A stretch of DNA of 64,000 nucleotides from Ailanthus altissimus (GCA_946807835.1 OX327693.1:11611501-11675500); one strand, 5' to 3'; positions 48,211 through 60,746 are shown, counted from the first letter of the stretch. Translations and numbers: made by a program. Notes: generated from the letters alone by a model not told the origin.

Positions 48211-48546
48211 ATGAAAATCAACTGGATAACTTATTTTTTGTGTCTTCTGCTTGTAGCACTATCAATAGCTGCTGCTGCTGCAAATAAGAAGAAATATGAA
48301 TATGGAGAATGCGATGGTTCAATGGTAGAATGTGGTGAAATAGCGGAGGAATTCTCAATGGAATCTGAGACGAGCAAGGGGGTTCTTGCAGCAGCAATCA
48401 AGTTCATTTCTCCAGGGGCTCTGCGGCGCGATTTGCCGGCATGTAATGGAGCCGCAAGGGGCGATCCTTACCGTAAAAGTTGCTTTCCTCCGCCATCAAA
48501 TCCTCAGCAAAGAGGTTGCCCCAAGTATTACGGTTGCAGAGGATGA
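48211..48546 (+). CDS. RALF-like secreted peptide precursor A, 111 aa, single exon
   Basis: RALF peptides are secreted, cysteine-rich signals that alkalinise the apoplast and act through FERONIA-type receptor kinases with LLG co-receptors. Visible here are a signal peptide (residues 1 to about 24, YFLCLLLVALSIAAAAA) and the conserved propeptide block ECDGSMVEC at 33-41. FISPGAL at 65-71 is followed by a basic LRR, and the C-terminal domain has four cysteines (78, 91, 103, 109) in the RALF spacing, ending GCPKYYGCRG. The subtilase-type RRXL cleavage site is replaced by SKGVL, and the YISY receptor-binding motif is replaced by FISP, so it belongs to the divergent RALF-like group. It is intronless, as usual for the family. 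It is paralogous to the gene at 60747-61112. Function as a ligand is inferred. Confidence 0.88.
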   Translation: MKINWITYFLCLLLVALSIAAAAANKKKYEYGECDGSMVECGEIAEEFSMESETSKGVLAAAIKFISPGALRRDLPACNGAARGDPYRKSCFPPPSNPQQRGCPKYYGCRG

Positions 48547-49806
48547 GCTGTTTAGTTATGGTTTTACTATAAGACTTTCGTTTGTTCAACAATAATTAAA
48601 TGCCTTGTAACAATTTCAACAATGCATAGATAATTGGATCCCACTTATGCTTGTGTTTCTTATGAAGTGTTCTCTTCGCCCAAATTGCAATTTCTTGAAA
48701 CTTCCATTGTCTTTCTTTTTTTATGCTAGTATTATTGAACTCATCAAATCTATATTACTGAAAATACTTGTGACCTTTTGAATTTTGAGGTCATGAATTT
48801 TTCTTAGGAAGAGATATCGAAGAATGAGGATAATTATTTTTATGATTTTGGCCGCAATAATAAATGCCCTCAAGAATACTTTTTCATAGTTGTTTTCTTT
48901 GAAGAAAATGATATGAAAGAATGGGAATGGTAATTTTATTCCTCATTCCATTTCTCTCACTCCTTTCCATTCTAACAATTAGAGAGAAAGAAATATCAAC
49001 ATATTATTGATTTGCTTCTGTAAATCAATTACCTCTCTCTCTCTGTTTTTTTTAATCTCTAACTCTGTATTATCTTAGTGTTAACTTCGAACTTTCCGAA
49101 GTGACAACAAAAGGAAGTTAAGGGGAAAAAAGAAAAAACCGAAGCCAAGCAAAGAATCACAAACTATTTGATTAGTGTTATAAATTAGAATAGGAAACTA
49201 ATCAAAATGGGATTTTTTTTTTCCACAAATAGCCCTTAATTTTAAGTGATTTTTTTTTTTTTAGCCACAAAGTAGTAGACTAATTTTTATTAGCCAAATC
49301 AATACTAAATGGACACAATTGCCTTTTTTTTTATAAAATATAATGATAAATAAAAGATTTAAAAATAAAAACACAAAACTGGCTCCAAATTATTGTAAAT
49401 CCATTTCAAAAAATATACGTCAACATTTAGAATAACTTCATTTGAAGTTTTAAATCATTTACAATGATAAATTATTTTTCATTATTGTATAATGTATATT
49501 TACAATATATGCAAGTTGAAATAGAATATTTTTCTTTGAAGTTATGCTTATTTACAAAATATATTAGCACTGAAATATAGTCCTAGTGTAACATGGTGAA
49601 GTTTTTTAGGGAAACGAGGTGAATAAAAGAGAAATTTGCAAATTTTAAAAAACTGGATACAATTTAAAAAAAATCCAGATCTAGTTGAAACAATTTGTGT
49701 AGCCTTTCTTGCGTATAAAAAAGGTTGGCGAATTTATTTGTATGGCATGTAGCTGGTGTGCAAAGAAGACAAGTAGGCACATCATGTGCGAGGAATGTCA
49801 CACGTG
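48547..49806. other. Spacer downstream of RALF A
   Basis: AT-rich, with no gene. A short (CT)n run lies at about 49033-49044 and T runs near 49210-49260. The segment ends at the target duplication ATGCG (49807-49811) of the next element. Confidence 0.55.
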
Positions 49807-49811
49807 ATGCG

Positions 49812-51229
49812 TGATAAGGGCATATTTATCATTTTTATATTTTTATTTTGATATTTTATTATTTTATGAGAATAAATGATTATTTATGTGCATTATTATT
49901 ATTTATAGGGACTTGAACGAAATTTTAAATAGCAAAAACAAAGACTAAAATATAAACTTTTTAAAATATGGACCTATCACCCCAATGCCACAAGAATTTT
50001 CGCACCAGTGCTGGAATAGTAATCAAAATAAGAAAATCAGAAAAACGACCTATTTAAGTCACAGTATAGCGCCCCAGTGCCAACTCACTATCGCACCAAA
50101 GACAACTCAGCGCTCTAGCACCAGCACCTCATCGCTCCAATGATGAGGCCTTTTACACGCAGCGCCCCAGCAACAGCAACATAGCGCCCTACCGATAGTG
50201 CGATTCCTAATTCGACAAGAATTGAGATTTTCAAACTCAAATCAATTCCTATAAAATGGCCACTCGTGCCCAGCCTTTAAAAAACATTCAAGAACATCAA
50301 GGACACACAACATAAGTCTAGAGAGTAATTGAAGCTTAATTGAAGCAGCCATAGAGAGAGATTCAAGACGCTCTTTGGCATCAGAAGTTTCTTAGATAGC
50401 GCAATTAAGTGCAATTCGACTTCTGTATCAGTTTGCTATTAATTGTATCATGATTTCTTATTATTTTTGCTGATGTTCTCTTGTAGCCATAAACTGAATT
50501 TTCTTTCTAGGGTTAATACTTGAAATTAATATGAGCGCTTAATTGCTATATCTTTTTATTATTTAATAAACTTAGTTCTTTATTATTCAAATTATTTATT
50601 TTTAATACTTCCATATATCTGACTAATATATGGTGAATTAATTGGTAATATTTTTGATAAACTCGAAAGATGAATCATTAAATTTTAAACTTAGGTAATT
50701 TGATGCATGATTGTATAGTAACATTAACTGTTGCATATGCAATTTTTAAAATTAGGATAGGAATATACTTAATTAGCTTGTATGATCAATAAGACTTAAT
50801 ATTAATGAATCTTAATTTATTACAAGTACCACATGAATCTAAGTATTTGGTAAATTAAGGTATACTTGCATGACCTTAGAAGAGGCATGTGAATATATTA
50901 GTGTCTTGATTAATAAAAAAGACTAAGAGAATTAAATATTGAAGGGTTAATCATTAGAAAACATATTAAGGGATAGTATTACCCATAGGTTTTCTCTATA
51001 TTGCTATCATTCAAATTTCTTTACACTATGTCATTATTTTTATATTTTCTACATTCATTCTTAGATTTTTATTTTTTTGAATAATTAATAGAAATGCATA
51101 ATTTTAATACTTGATTAAAAAGAAAAAATTATACCTGTAGGTTCGACATTTAACTCTTTTGTCCCTTTATTACTTGTACACGATAGTGTATACTTGTACT
51201 CAATTATAAGATATAAAAATATCGTATCA
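49812..51229 (+). mobile_element. Solo LTR (1418 bp), TSD ATGCG
   Basis: Starts TGATAAGGGCATATTT and ends AAAATATCGTATCA, flanked by perfect ATGCG at 49807-49811 and 51230-51234. It is colinear with 51764-53067. The U3 part contains a GC-richer run of imperfect GCGCCCCAGTGCC-like motifs (about 50070-50215). No internal region is present, so it was left by LTR-LTR recombination. Confidence 0.9.
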
Positions 51230-51234
51230 ATGCG

Positions 51235-51763
51235 CTCGTTTGTTAGGCTTCTCATGCGTCTCGTACTACTTGGGATTTTTGCGTGTTTTTTTCGATGTGT
51301 ATTTTTTTCTCAATTTAAATAATTTTTTAATTATTTTTTTTGTTTTAGGTTCCATAGAGTATGAGTCCATCATTGTTTATTTCAAGGAAAGGAGTGAGAG
51401 CTCTTATGATGGAAATGAGAAATATATTTGATATAAAAACTTTGGTTTGTCGATTTTGAAGCATGTGAATTATGAAGATTTGTTAAATATTTCATGTTGT
51501 ATAATTAAAGTTGATAATGAGGAGTATAAAGCAGCTTTGAAAATTTTTATTGATGCAATATTTTTTAAATTAAGAGCAACTGAGATTGAAAATGATAATG
51601 ATGTCTGGTTCTTTTAGGGGGCCAATAAAAGATCGTTCTGTCATCTATATGTAATTGTGGATTATAGGGCTCCTACGTGAATAGGATGCATGGGCACCCA
51701 TTCGAACCAACCCTTCTATTATAATCATTTCATGTCGTTAAATGGTAGCAACCAAGTGAGCTA
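51235..51763 (+). pseudogene. N-terminal fragment of a Mutator-like transposase gene
   Basis: After a T-rich stretch ending in a TTTTAG acceptor-type site (51349), the frame reads GSIEYESIIVYFKERSESSY, then KNFGLSILKHVNYEDLLNIS and ATEIENDNDVWFF. This is the order seen at the N-terminal end of plant MuDR-type transposases: a short ubiquitin-like domain, then an ENDEDV..F block. It is continued after the solo LTR at 53068. One stop lies near 51430. The assignment rests on position and weak motif likeness. Confidence 0.5.
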
Positions 51764-53067
51764 TGATAAGGGTATATTTGTCATTTACTTTTTTATATTT
51801 TTATCTTGACATTTTATTATTTTATAATAATAAATAGCTATTTATGTGAAGTATTGATTATTTATAGGGGCTTGAATGAAAAAATTTTCAAATATGCACC
51901 AGTCTCTCCAGCACTACATAAATGTTCGCCCTAATGCTAGAATAGTGATCAAATTAAGAAAATAAAAAATGACTTGTTTAAGTCGCGCATTTCGCCCTAG
52001 CACTGGCCATCCACTGCTTCAGCGACAGCATGATAACACCCCAGCGACAATGCAATTTCTAACTCGACAAGAATTGAAGTTTCTAAGCTCAAATTAATCC
52101 CTATAAAGGCCACCAGTCCCCAGCCTTCAAAAATCATCCAAGAAGACACAAGACACACAAACACAAATCTTAAAGAGCAATTGGAATATAATTGAAGCAA
52201 TCATAGAGAGAAATTTAAGGTATTTTTGGGCATCAAGAGTTCTTTAGGTAATGTAATCAAGAGTAATTCGATGTGTATATCGGTTTGCTATTAATTATAT
52301 TATATTTTCTTATTATTTTTACCGTTATTCTCTTATAGTCATGAACTAAAATTTCTTTCTAGAGTTATTCTTGAACTCAATATGTGAGCTTAATTACCAT
52401 ATTTTTTTAATATTAATAAACTTAGTTCTTTATTATTCAAATTACTTGTTCTTAATGTTTCAATATATTTGGCCAATTTATGGTGAATGAATTAGTAATA
52501 TTTTGATAAACTCAGAAAATGAATCATTATATTTAAACCTGATACATAATTGTAGAGTGACATTCAATGTTGCATATGCAAGTTTCAAATTAGAATAAAA
52601 ATATACCTAATTAGCATGTATGATCAATAAGATTTGTGCTTAATGAATCTTAATTTATTACATGTACGATAAGAATATAGTTATTTGATAAATTAAGGTA
52701 TACTTGCATGATCTTGAGAGAGGCTTGTGAATACATTAGTATCTTGATCAATAACAAGAACTAAGAAAATTAAATATTAGAGGATGAATTATTGAAAAAA
52801 CATATTGATGGATAGTATTAACCCTAAATTCTCTATATTGCTATTTTTCATAACTCTTTACAATGTGTTCTTGCTTTTATTTATTTTTAAATTCATTCTT
52901 AGATTTTTATTTTTTTGAATAATTACTAGTAAGATAAAATTTTAGTACTTGGTCAAAAAGAAGAAATTATCCTTGTGGGTTCAACATCCGACTATTTTAT
53001 CCCTTTATTACTTGCATACGATAATGTGTACTTGCACTCAATTTTAAGATACAGAAATATCGCATCA
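51764..53067 (+). mobile_element. Solo LTR (1304 bp) inside the Mutator-like transposase
   Basis: Starts TGATAAGGGTATATTTG and ends AGAAATATCGCATCA, with flanks AGCTA (51759-51763) and AGATA (53068-53072), four of five matching. It is the same family as 49812-51229. It splits the transposase remnant and so is younger than it. Confidence 0.85.
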
Positions 53068-55110
53068 AGATACGCAACCCCAACAATACCAATTAGTATG
53101 GTTCCCACAAATACAACAAATCAATATTGTTATTCTCCTATGATATTCAATAAAGACCCAACTTGTACATACGATAATATTAGAGCAGATAGGGATGCCA
53201 ATGGTCTTGTAAATATTGATTATATAGAAGAATGTGGCATTTTAAATGTTTTACTGAAAGGTAAACATTATTATGTTTCAAATAGCTCTCTTAATATTAA
53301 AGATAAAAGAGTGGATGATTGCAAAGCTGAAAACTATTTTGCGTTATTCCTTCTATACCATCATCAAACTTAGACATATTCGATAAGGTTTCGTGTATTA
53401 AAATTAGAGATGTATTTTTGATGAAGTTTTATGATAGCAAAAATGAACTTTACCAAACTATTAGCGTACTAGCACTTAAGAATAATTAAAGCTTCAAAGT
53501 CTATAAAATATCATTTTGAGGATATATATGATAATAAGATATGCAAATGATGATTACATGTAATATCGACAGATGTTAGAAAGTATTTCATTGTGTATAG
53601 AATTGATACATATCACACATATCAGTTGGACCAGTTGCATGATAGTCAAAACAAGACAAGAGTAAGATTATTAGAAAATTCATAAAAAATAACTTTGCAT
53701 CAATCAATCGACTTTACAAGTCGAAAGAGGTCCAAACAGACATATGTAAAGAATTTTGTATGAAAATAATGTATTTCACTGCTTGGTAAGGTAAGGAACA
53801 TGCATGTAGGTTGATGTAAGATACTCTAGAGGCTTCATTTAGATTACTTCGTGAATACAGCTATGTACTGAAATAATAAAATGAGGGTATGGTTACATAT
53901 TTAAAAATTAATGACTGCAATCACTTTAAGTATTTATTTGTGGTGCTTAGACCATGTATTAGAGATTTTCAATCATCCATTCGACTGGTAATTATAGTTA
54001 ATAAAATATTTTTAAAAGGTGCATATCTAGGTACAATGTTTATGAAAATTTGTAAAAATAGAAACATTTAAATTTTTTTCACTAATATTGAGGATTGCTG
54101 ATCTGAAAATGATGCTTTCTAGGTATGGTTTATAGCCAAACTCCAGAGAATTCTTAGTGATCTTAAGGATCTTATATTTGTATCTAATCAACACACTAAT
54201 ATTGAGAAGACCATTCGAGAGGTGTTTCTTAATTTATATCATGGGATATACATCTATCACTTAAAAGAAAAAAAGAATTAAGGATTCTTGGCTTCCTATT
54301 TTGTTATTGTAAAGGCACATCATCTTATTGACTTTCAAGAGCAAATTAAGAAGTTATAAGAGATAAGACCGAAGACAATAAGATACTTGGAGAAGGATAT
54401 CAGTTTCCTCAAATGGACTAGATTAATAAAAGCATTCATAAGATATGATATCATAACCAGTAGCATTGCAAAAAGTATTAATGTTGTTGCAAAGTATGCA
54501 CATGAGCTTCCTATGATGACCTTTGTTGAGTAGATATGAGAGTTAACGCAAAATTGGTTTTTTCAGAGACATGAAATTGTAAAAGGTATGACAAATTTTT
54601 TGACGAGTTAAGCCTATCGTAAGGTTTGGAAGCACAGTGATATTCTATCGCATGACTATTGACCCGGTAGATTATTCTCTTTTTGTCATGAAGGATGAAA
54701 GTATAAATAGAATATAGTAGAATGAAATGTAGTAGAAATGGAATATAGGCATCCTAGTGAGCTCATGCAGTCTTTGGAAGTTTGATTTTCAGCAACTATC
54801 TTATGTCTATGTTATTGTGCTATGCTGACAGAAGAGATTATAATATCAGAGTCTTTGTTTTCCTATTACACGTATGAGTCATCGATTTATGCATATAGCG
54901 AGGCAGTCAATCTCGTTGATCACTCGTCAGATTAGATAGTTTTAGAGGAGTTAAGATATATAGACATTCAGCCTTTTATAGCATGCCATCAATTAGAAAG
55001 GAGTTAGAAGCAGCAGATTCCATCATAAGATGAAAAATCGACGAAGAATGCTTGCAATCGTTATAAGCAGCATAAATATAACTGTCAGGCATGTTGAAAC
55101 CTTATTACTT
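53068..55110 (+). pseudogene. Mutator-like (MULE/MuDR) transposase pseudogene
   Basis: MULE transposases cut and paste elements with long terminal inverted repeats. In order, the plus strand shows a DNA-binding region trace (ELYQTISVLALKNN, then STDVRKYFIVYRI near 53570) and the DDE core. The core reads HFKYLFVVLRPCIRDFQSSI, VNKIFLKGAYLGTMFMKICK (53889-54071, with the first Asp changed to Asn), LKDLIFVSNQHTNIEKTI, and LYHGIYIYHLKEK as the HxxCxxH-type region with its Cys changed. It is followed by ITSSIAKSINVVAKYAHELP and a SWIM/zinc-knuckle-like tail near 55020-55090 (NRYKQHKYNCQ). Many stops and lost catalytic residues make it dead. Confidence 0.8.
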
Positions 55111-55308
55111 TGTATAACACTTGATATGGTATATTAGTAAACATTTCTGTACTATTGATGTTACCTATATTTGTATACTTAAATTTAAATTTTAACATGG
55201 ATTCTCGTTAATTTTGTCATTTTGATACTTTGATGTAAATCATACTATATTTTGTCTTATATCTTGTATTTTGTCATTTACTTGTCAAGAATGTTTGTTA
55301 AGAAACAA

Positions 55309-56400
55309 TGAGTTTCCCTAAGGTACGCCTTAAAATCAGGAGTACCCATGAAGTATGAGAAATAGCTTTCAATTCCTCTATTATTGTTAGATGTCATGGA
55401 ATATTCTAAATTATTATAAAATGACTATTATACTCTTATTGATGCTCTTTTTAATTTATATTGGGCTATTTTAGTACTCTTTTTTTTTTACTTGAGCACT
55501 AAAATAAAAAATATTTTTTACAAAATATTTATCATCTTTATTTTTATCATTTTTTAAATTTTTTTTTTAAATTTTGGTACTCTACTTAAGTACTAAAATA
55601 AAATTTTAACAAAATATTTGTTGTTTTTATTAATTTGTTTAAAATTTTAAATATTTTAATCTTAATAAAAGTTTACAATAAAAATAAATTTTAAATAAGT
55701 TTTAAGAATTAGAAATAATAAATAGTTTGTAAAACTATATATATTTTTGTTTTAGTAGTCAAGTAAAAAAAAGGAATAAAAATAACTCATTCTCTTCAAT
55801 TTCAAGTCATAAGCTATGTAAGAATTGTCCTATGATTTGATCATCCATCTCATGTAAATGTATAATTAATTTGGGTAGTCAAGTAAAAAAAGAAATTAAA
55901 GAGAATTTTATACATTTGCTTAATAGATAATGAAATCTATTAATTTGGATAGTTAAAAGGACTATTTTATACATTTATTTATAAAAAAATCACATGCCAC
56001 TATATAATTAGTTCAACTAATTTCAAATTTTAACTTATAATTATACATTTAACTAAAACAAAAAGAAATATTTTCTTACAAAATATTTATTATTTCTAAT
56101 TTTTAAATTTTAAAAAATTTATTTTTATTGTAAACTTCTTTTAAGATTAAACTATTTAAAGATTTAAGCAAATGCTAAAAAGTTAAAATAAAAATATTTT
56201 GTTAAATTTTTTATTTTAGTACTCAAGTAAAAAATAAGAGTACCAAAATAAATTAAAAATAGTATGAATAATGGTATAATAGTCATTTTATAATGATTTT
56301 GAAATATTCTATAACATCTCACAATAATAAAGGCATTGGAGGCCATTTCCCATATCTCATGAGCACCTCTAATTTTAATGCATACCTTAGAGGCACCTAT
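55309..56400. mobile_element. Foldback element with long inverted arms
   Basis: The left arm starts GTTTCCCTAAGGTACGCC (about 55312). It is matched in reverse complement by the right end (56400 inward: GGTGCCTCTAAGGTATGC), and the match continues inward for some 350-450 bp. Shared blocks include GAGATATGGGAAAT/AAGTATGAGAAAT, ATTATAAAATGACTATTATAC, ACTTGAGTACTAAAATAA and GTTTACAATAAAAATAAATTTT. The left arm carries an extra internal duplication (about 55470-55600). The centre (about 55763-56050) is unpaired and non-coding. It interrupts a tandem-repeat unit. No clear target duplication could be fixed, so the superfamily (Mutator-type or other) is open. Confidence 0.75.
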
Positions 56401-56664
56401 AAAAAATAACCCTAAAAAGAATTTGGTAGTGTGATTTCAATATGATAAAATGTTACACTTAAAAATGTTAAATATGTTTGCAAGGAAACAATAAATTATA
56501 ACAAAAAATATAATGATGAAAATAATTTGACAGTACAATTCTTGTATGATAAAACGTTACACTTCAAAATGTCAAATATGTTTGCAAAGAAACAATGAGT
56601 TACAACAAGAAATATGATTATGAATTAATAATTATTCAATGGTGTAATTCTAGTACGATGAAAT
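56401..56664 (+). repeat. Tandem array, unit about 104-109 bp
   Basis: Blocks TATGATAAAATGTTACACTT (56441), TATGATAAAACGTTACACTT (56545) and TACGATGAAAT (56654) mark three successive units; AATATGTTTGCAAGGAAACAAT recurs in each full unit. A partial unit (TTGTCAAGAATGTTTG...AAACAATGAG) lies at about 55283-55311, left of the foldback element. The array therefore predates the foldback insertion and continued across it. The array is cut on the right by the LTR-like repeat. Confidence 0.75.
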
Positions 56665-58695
56665 TGAAAGTGCGCTGTGTATAAAGTGAATATGTACATT
56701 TTTAAAATTTTTAATTCACATATCATATGCATAAATATGCAGCGAAATATTAACAAATATTTTATTATACTAATGAAATATCAGAGAACTTACCCTCGAA
56801 GCATGATTTGCGTAGTTTTAGTTTAGGATATAATAAGATCCTTTAAGCTAGAACGGTAATTTCTTATTCTCGAAAAAATATTAGAATACATAAAGTAACT
56901 CTTGCTTCATTTCTCTTAACACTATATTTAATATTTTGCTTACCATTTTCGTATTTAAACAAATGAATTGAGCAAGCAATTTATAGCATTGAGTGGTTGC
57001 TAATGCTTCCAATCAAAACTAAATTAGTGGCTACCTTAAAACAAGAATGACAATGCCAGCTAAAAATAGTTAATGTGACATCTTGCTTCATATAAGCATA
57101 AGAAAGCATTTGTTGCCTTGTCATGATTTAACCATAACAATTACTTAATATTTTAAACAAAGTTTGATATGTGGCCGAATGTAATCAAAGTTTGTGACCA
57201 ATTTCTTTGTTCAAATAAATAATTAGAAAGCAGCTCATGCTTTTCATAAGATGACAAAATTTTACCTTTCAAAAACATATAGAAATAGCTGCCATTTACT
57301 AAATACTTAATTTAACCGAAACAATTCAAATAGCCAACTTTTGGTTTTCATTTTGGTTGAAATTGACTTTTAATTTATTTTATTTAATAATTAATTATTA
57401 ATACTTAATAAATTAATTAGGCCAATAAAATTATGTCATATGTCATGCCCTAATAAATTAATGATATGATATATGACATCCAATATAAAAGATAAAATGG
57501 CAAGTCCCACTTGCCAAGATCCTAAATTTAACACTTAAATCCTATTATCTCCTCGAGAGACTTTAATATAATTCTGATTTTTCGTGAACTTATTAGATTA
57601 AACTATTCAATCCGATGTGCTACCCTAATACATAATGAGTACACTTCATATAGTGAGACTCCCTAGGTTTACACCCGTTTTGTCTTACGGAACTCTTCCG
57701 TAAGTCCATAAACGTTGCCCTACACATACGTTATGGAAATAAAAAAAAAATAGCATGTTGAACAATACAAGTTGAGGTTAAAATATATCCGTATAATCTC
57801 TCCGTCATTTATATCCTGGAAGAGCAGAGACATAGATCATTACCGTCAAGTCTCTATATGCTCAACACAGAACTTATCTCTAAATTCGTATTCCATTAAA
57901 CTATATCTGCAAATACTTTTGCGATATTGTTTCTTACATAAAATATTTTTCTCGGGTGTATTGCTTATGGCAATAAGACTTTCTGAAACACAATCTTGGA
58001 GCATCTGAATATACTATTCACCCATATGAGTTGACGGATCCTATATCTACACATATCGGACTTCATGAGCATCGGACTATACCCAGCGATACTCAACAGT
58101 CAGACCATGAAAGGTCTATAACATGTGTGGAACCTAAGTATGGTGGATCACTCACAAGTTCGCCATGGTACTCAAGTCAATGAACCACGAATACTACTCA
58201 ACTCGAAAGGATCCTTCATTGATAGCTTTATGGGATATCTATTAGAGATCCCAATTGGGTCTGTTCAGTATCCAATCCTCACTAAATACCCGTACGCCTA
58301 TACAAACTTCCACTAAACTCATGGTCAATTAAGAACAACTATTTATACTATGCAGATATAGACATACAATAATTTATATAAAAGGGATTCATCGACAAAC
58401 CTACATCGATGAAAATAGATCAGGAACATAAAATTTGAGAACATACTTGCATAATAATATTTTCTAACACTTATTGCAACCCTTTACAATTATGTTATTA
58501 TTAGCATACCCCCAAGTCTTTGTCCCATTTTAGACAAGAATCCAAATTCTTAAATCTGGTTGACTCTTATAACCTGCTAACTTTTAGCATTTATAATTCT
58601 TATCACTGATAACTCTTAGTCCTGATCCAAACTCTTTTAGATCAGATCTGAACTCTTTCAAATCATACAATGTCTGAAGTGTTACAAGCATCTTA

Positions 58696-58733
<38 letters not shown>

Positions 58734-58820
58734 TAATTTTATTCGAAATGCATATTGTATAGATATTAAATAATTAGTATTCATATAATATGGAATAACA
58801 CGTAAGCACCAGTTTCAACA
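56665..58820 (-). repeat. Long solo-LTR-like repeat, copy 2 (minus orientation)
   Basis: The minus strand reads TGTTGAAACTGGTGCTTACG... and ends ...CAGCGCACTTTCA. It is colinear with 28194-30500, including the CAGACATTGTATGAT block and the GGACTTACGGAAGAG and GGGAGTCTCACTATATGAAG blocks. Flanks GAAAT (56660-56664) and AAAAT (58821-58825) match at four of five bases. A (TA)n run lies at 58697-58726. Plus-strand open frames over this stretch (57772-58008, 58125-58316) have no family resemblance and lie antisense to the repeat. Confidence 0.6.
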
Positions 58821-60572
58821 AAAATATTGTCATTTAAAAGATAAATTAATATATTAATAATTATTTAATTAATCAATTGTTTGAACAAATTAATTAAAAT
58901 ATGTTAATAACATAATTTAAAAAATAAAAATTAAATAAACTACTTAATTATTTTAGTTCATTTTAATTTTTAAAAAATTAAAAAATTAATTTTTGTGCGC
59001 TACGTGGCTCATGTGCATTGCGCCCAATGGGCGCTTGCAAAACGTATTGAATAGCTGAGATTTGCAGAAAACCTCCATTCTTGCTTTTTTTTGGTGAATT
59101 TGTTTTCATTCTCACCTAGTTTTAACTCATTTACAACATAATTTACCCATCTTTTATTTATTTTATTTATAATATAATTATTTTTATATTTTTTACTACA
59201 AACTATAAATTATATTAAAATTTAAAAAAATTAAAATTATTGATTATTTTTCAGATTTAAGATCAACCATCGATATTCTTGTACGCTAATCTATACAATA
59301 TAACCTCTAAAATTGTTGATTAATACAATGTTAAATTTAGAGCATTTTTGAGAGAAATAGTATTAGGTTTGAATTTTTTTATAGAGGATAAAAATATAAG
59401 TTAGTAGTACAATTGTCTGATTTTCAATTTCTCATCTATAAAAGAAATATATTGCCTAATAAAATGACACATTTATGAAAAAATTTCTTTTTTTCAAAAT
59501 TATCAAGAACCCTAAAGTGGGTATACTAAATGTTGATTTCGACCCAACCAATTGTTGTCCTATATGTTACACCAATTAATGACTTTATTCGTCATTGTCA
59601 TTGAAAATTTTAAAATGTATAAAGTTATTAGTAAATCAAATACTTAAAGAGTAGTTAAATATATTCTTGAGATGATTGGGCTAACAGAAGTAAAATTTTC
59701 TGTCCTTTTGTCACCTAGCACTCCACTAAGAAAAATTAAACAAGACTCTTCTATGTATCTCAAGAAATCATTAAGTGTGGTGCTCTGTTCTCAGTCATGC
59801 CGCTACTAGAAAAGGTTTCAAAAATCTCGAAGTTCTGTTAAATCGCACTCTAAAGGCTATCAATATTTCCAATGGTAAAATCTTAAATGGTCATCTTGCT
59901 ACTTCACATGATTATAAGGAAAGATATAGGCATATTGTTCTCAACTACAATTCATTTTAAGATGCGTAATAGTTTCACAGACTGTCTACAGTACATTTTC
60001 TGTACAATTGCAATCATATTAAATTCTTAGTTACGCGCACATAGTTTTTGTTGAAATATAAAATTTGTGGACTACAACAAAAAAAAAAAATTGCAGTTGT
60101 TGTATTATAGTACTTTCCAATTTCACTAGTATCTCCTCATTAGAAGAAAATCCGCTACTAATCTAAAATTTATACTTAATGAAAATCAAAATGGAGTTAT
60201 TAATTGTTTATACTAATAAGGGAAAAAAAAGAAAAAAAAAAGGAAGGACAGGAACACGAATCTTAATCACACGTTATTACAATATTCTCATAAAATCTTT
60301 TTTAATATAACAAGTTAGTCGGTATAAAATATACTATACATTTTAAGTTTATATTTTAAATTATATATTCAATAATAATATGTTAAATAATTATTATATA
60401 TAATTAATAATTTTAAATTATTTTATTATCTAATAATTATTTGACATACCATTATTTAAAATATAAATTAAAATATGTAACATTAATCTACTGTAATTTC
60501 ATTAGACAAACATACTTTTTATAATACAACACTGAGATTATATTAGACCAAAAACCCAACCTTTAATCATAT
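58821..60572. other. Spacer upstream of RALF B
   Basis: AT-rich, no recognised gene. A small open frame (59775-59960) has no family resemblance. A(n) runs occur near 60078-60092 and 60223-60241. A few GC-rich bases with GCGCCCAATGGGCGC, a perfect palindrome, lie near 59020-59034. Confidence 0.5.
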
Positions 60573-60580
60573 TATATAAT
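60573..60580 (+). promoter_or_regulatory. Candidate TATA box of RALF B
   Basis: TATATAAT at 60573-60580 would place transcription start near 60605, giving a leader of about 140 nt before the ATG at 60747. An upstream in-frame ATG at 60579 overlaps this box and so would not be in the transcript. A second box, TATAAAT (60717-60723), is only 24 nt before the ATG and is less plausible. Confidence 0.4.
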
Positions 60581-60746
60581 GACTTTTTCCAAGTGGGAAA
60601 ATAAGACGCAGAAGGCAACACAATTAGGTTGGGTGAATTGTGGTCCATGTTGCTGTGTCTCTAAATGCCACTTCGTTTTCCACTACCACATTTTTCAGAA
60701 AGAAAAATTCTTCAACTATAAATCAAGGGCATTGAAGTGGCAAAGT

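Noticed and set aside
48404..48592. Minus-strand frame over RALF A (and 60716-61000 over RALF B)
   Set aside because: Antisense shadows of genes identified by conserved motifs on the plus strand.
56401..56664. Tandem units considered as a CRISPR-like array
   Set aside because: Units are contiguous, A/T-rich and without unique spacers; the genome is eukaryotic.
60579..60746. Upstream in-frame ATG extending RALF B by 56 residues
   Set aside because: The extension is Cys/Trp/Phe-rich with no signal peptide at its start. It would bury the hydrophobic segment and overlaps the TATATAAT box, so the start at 60747 is preferred.
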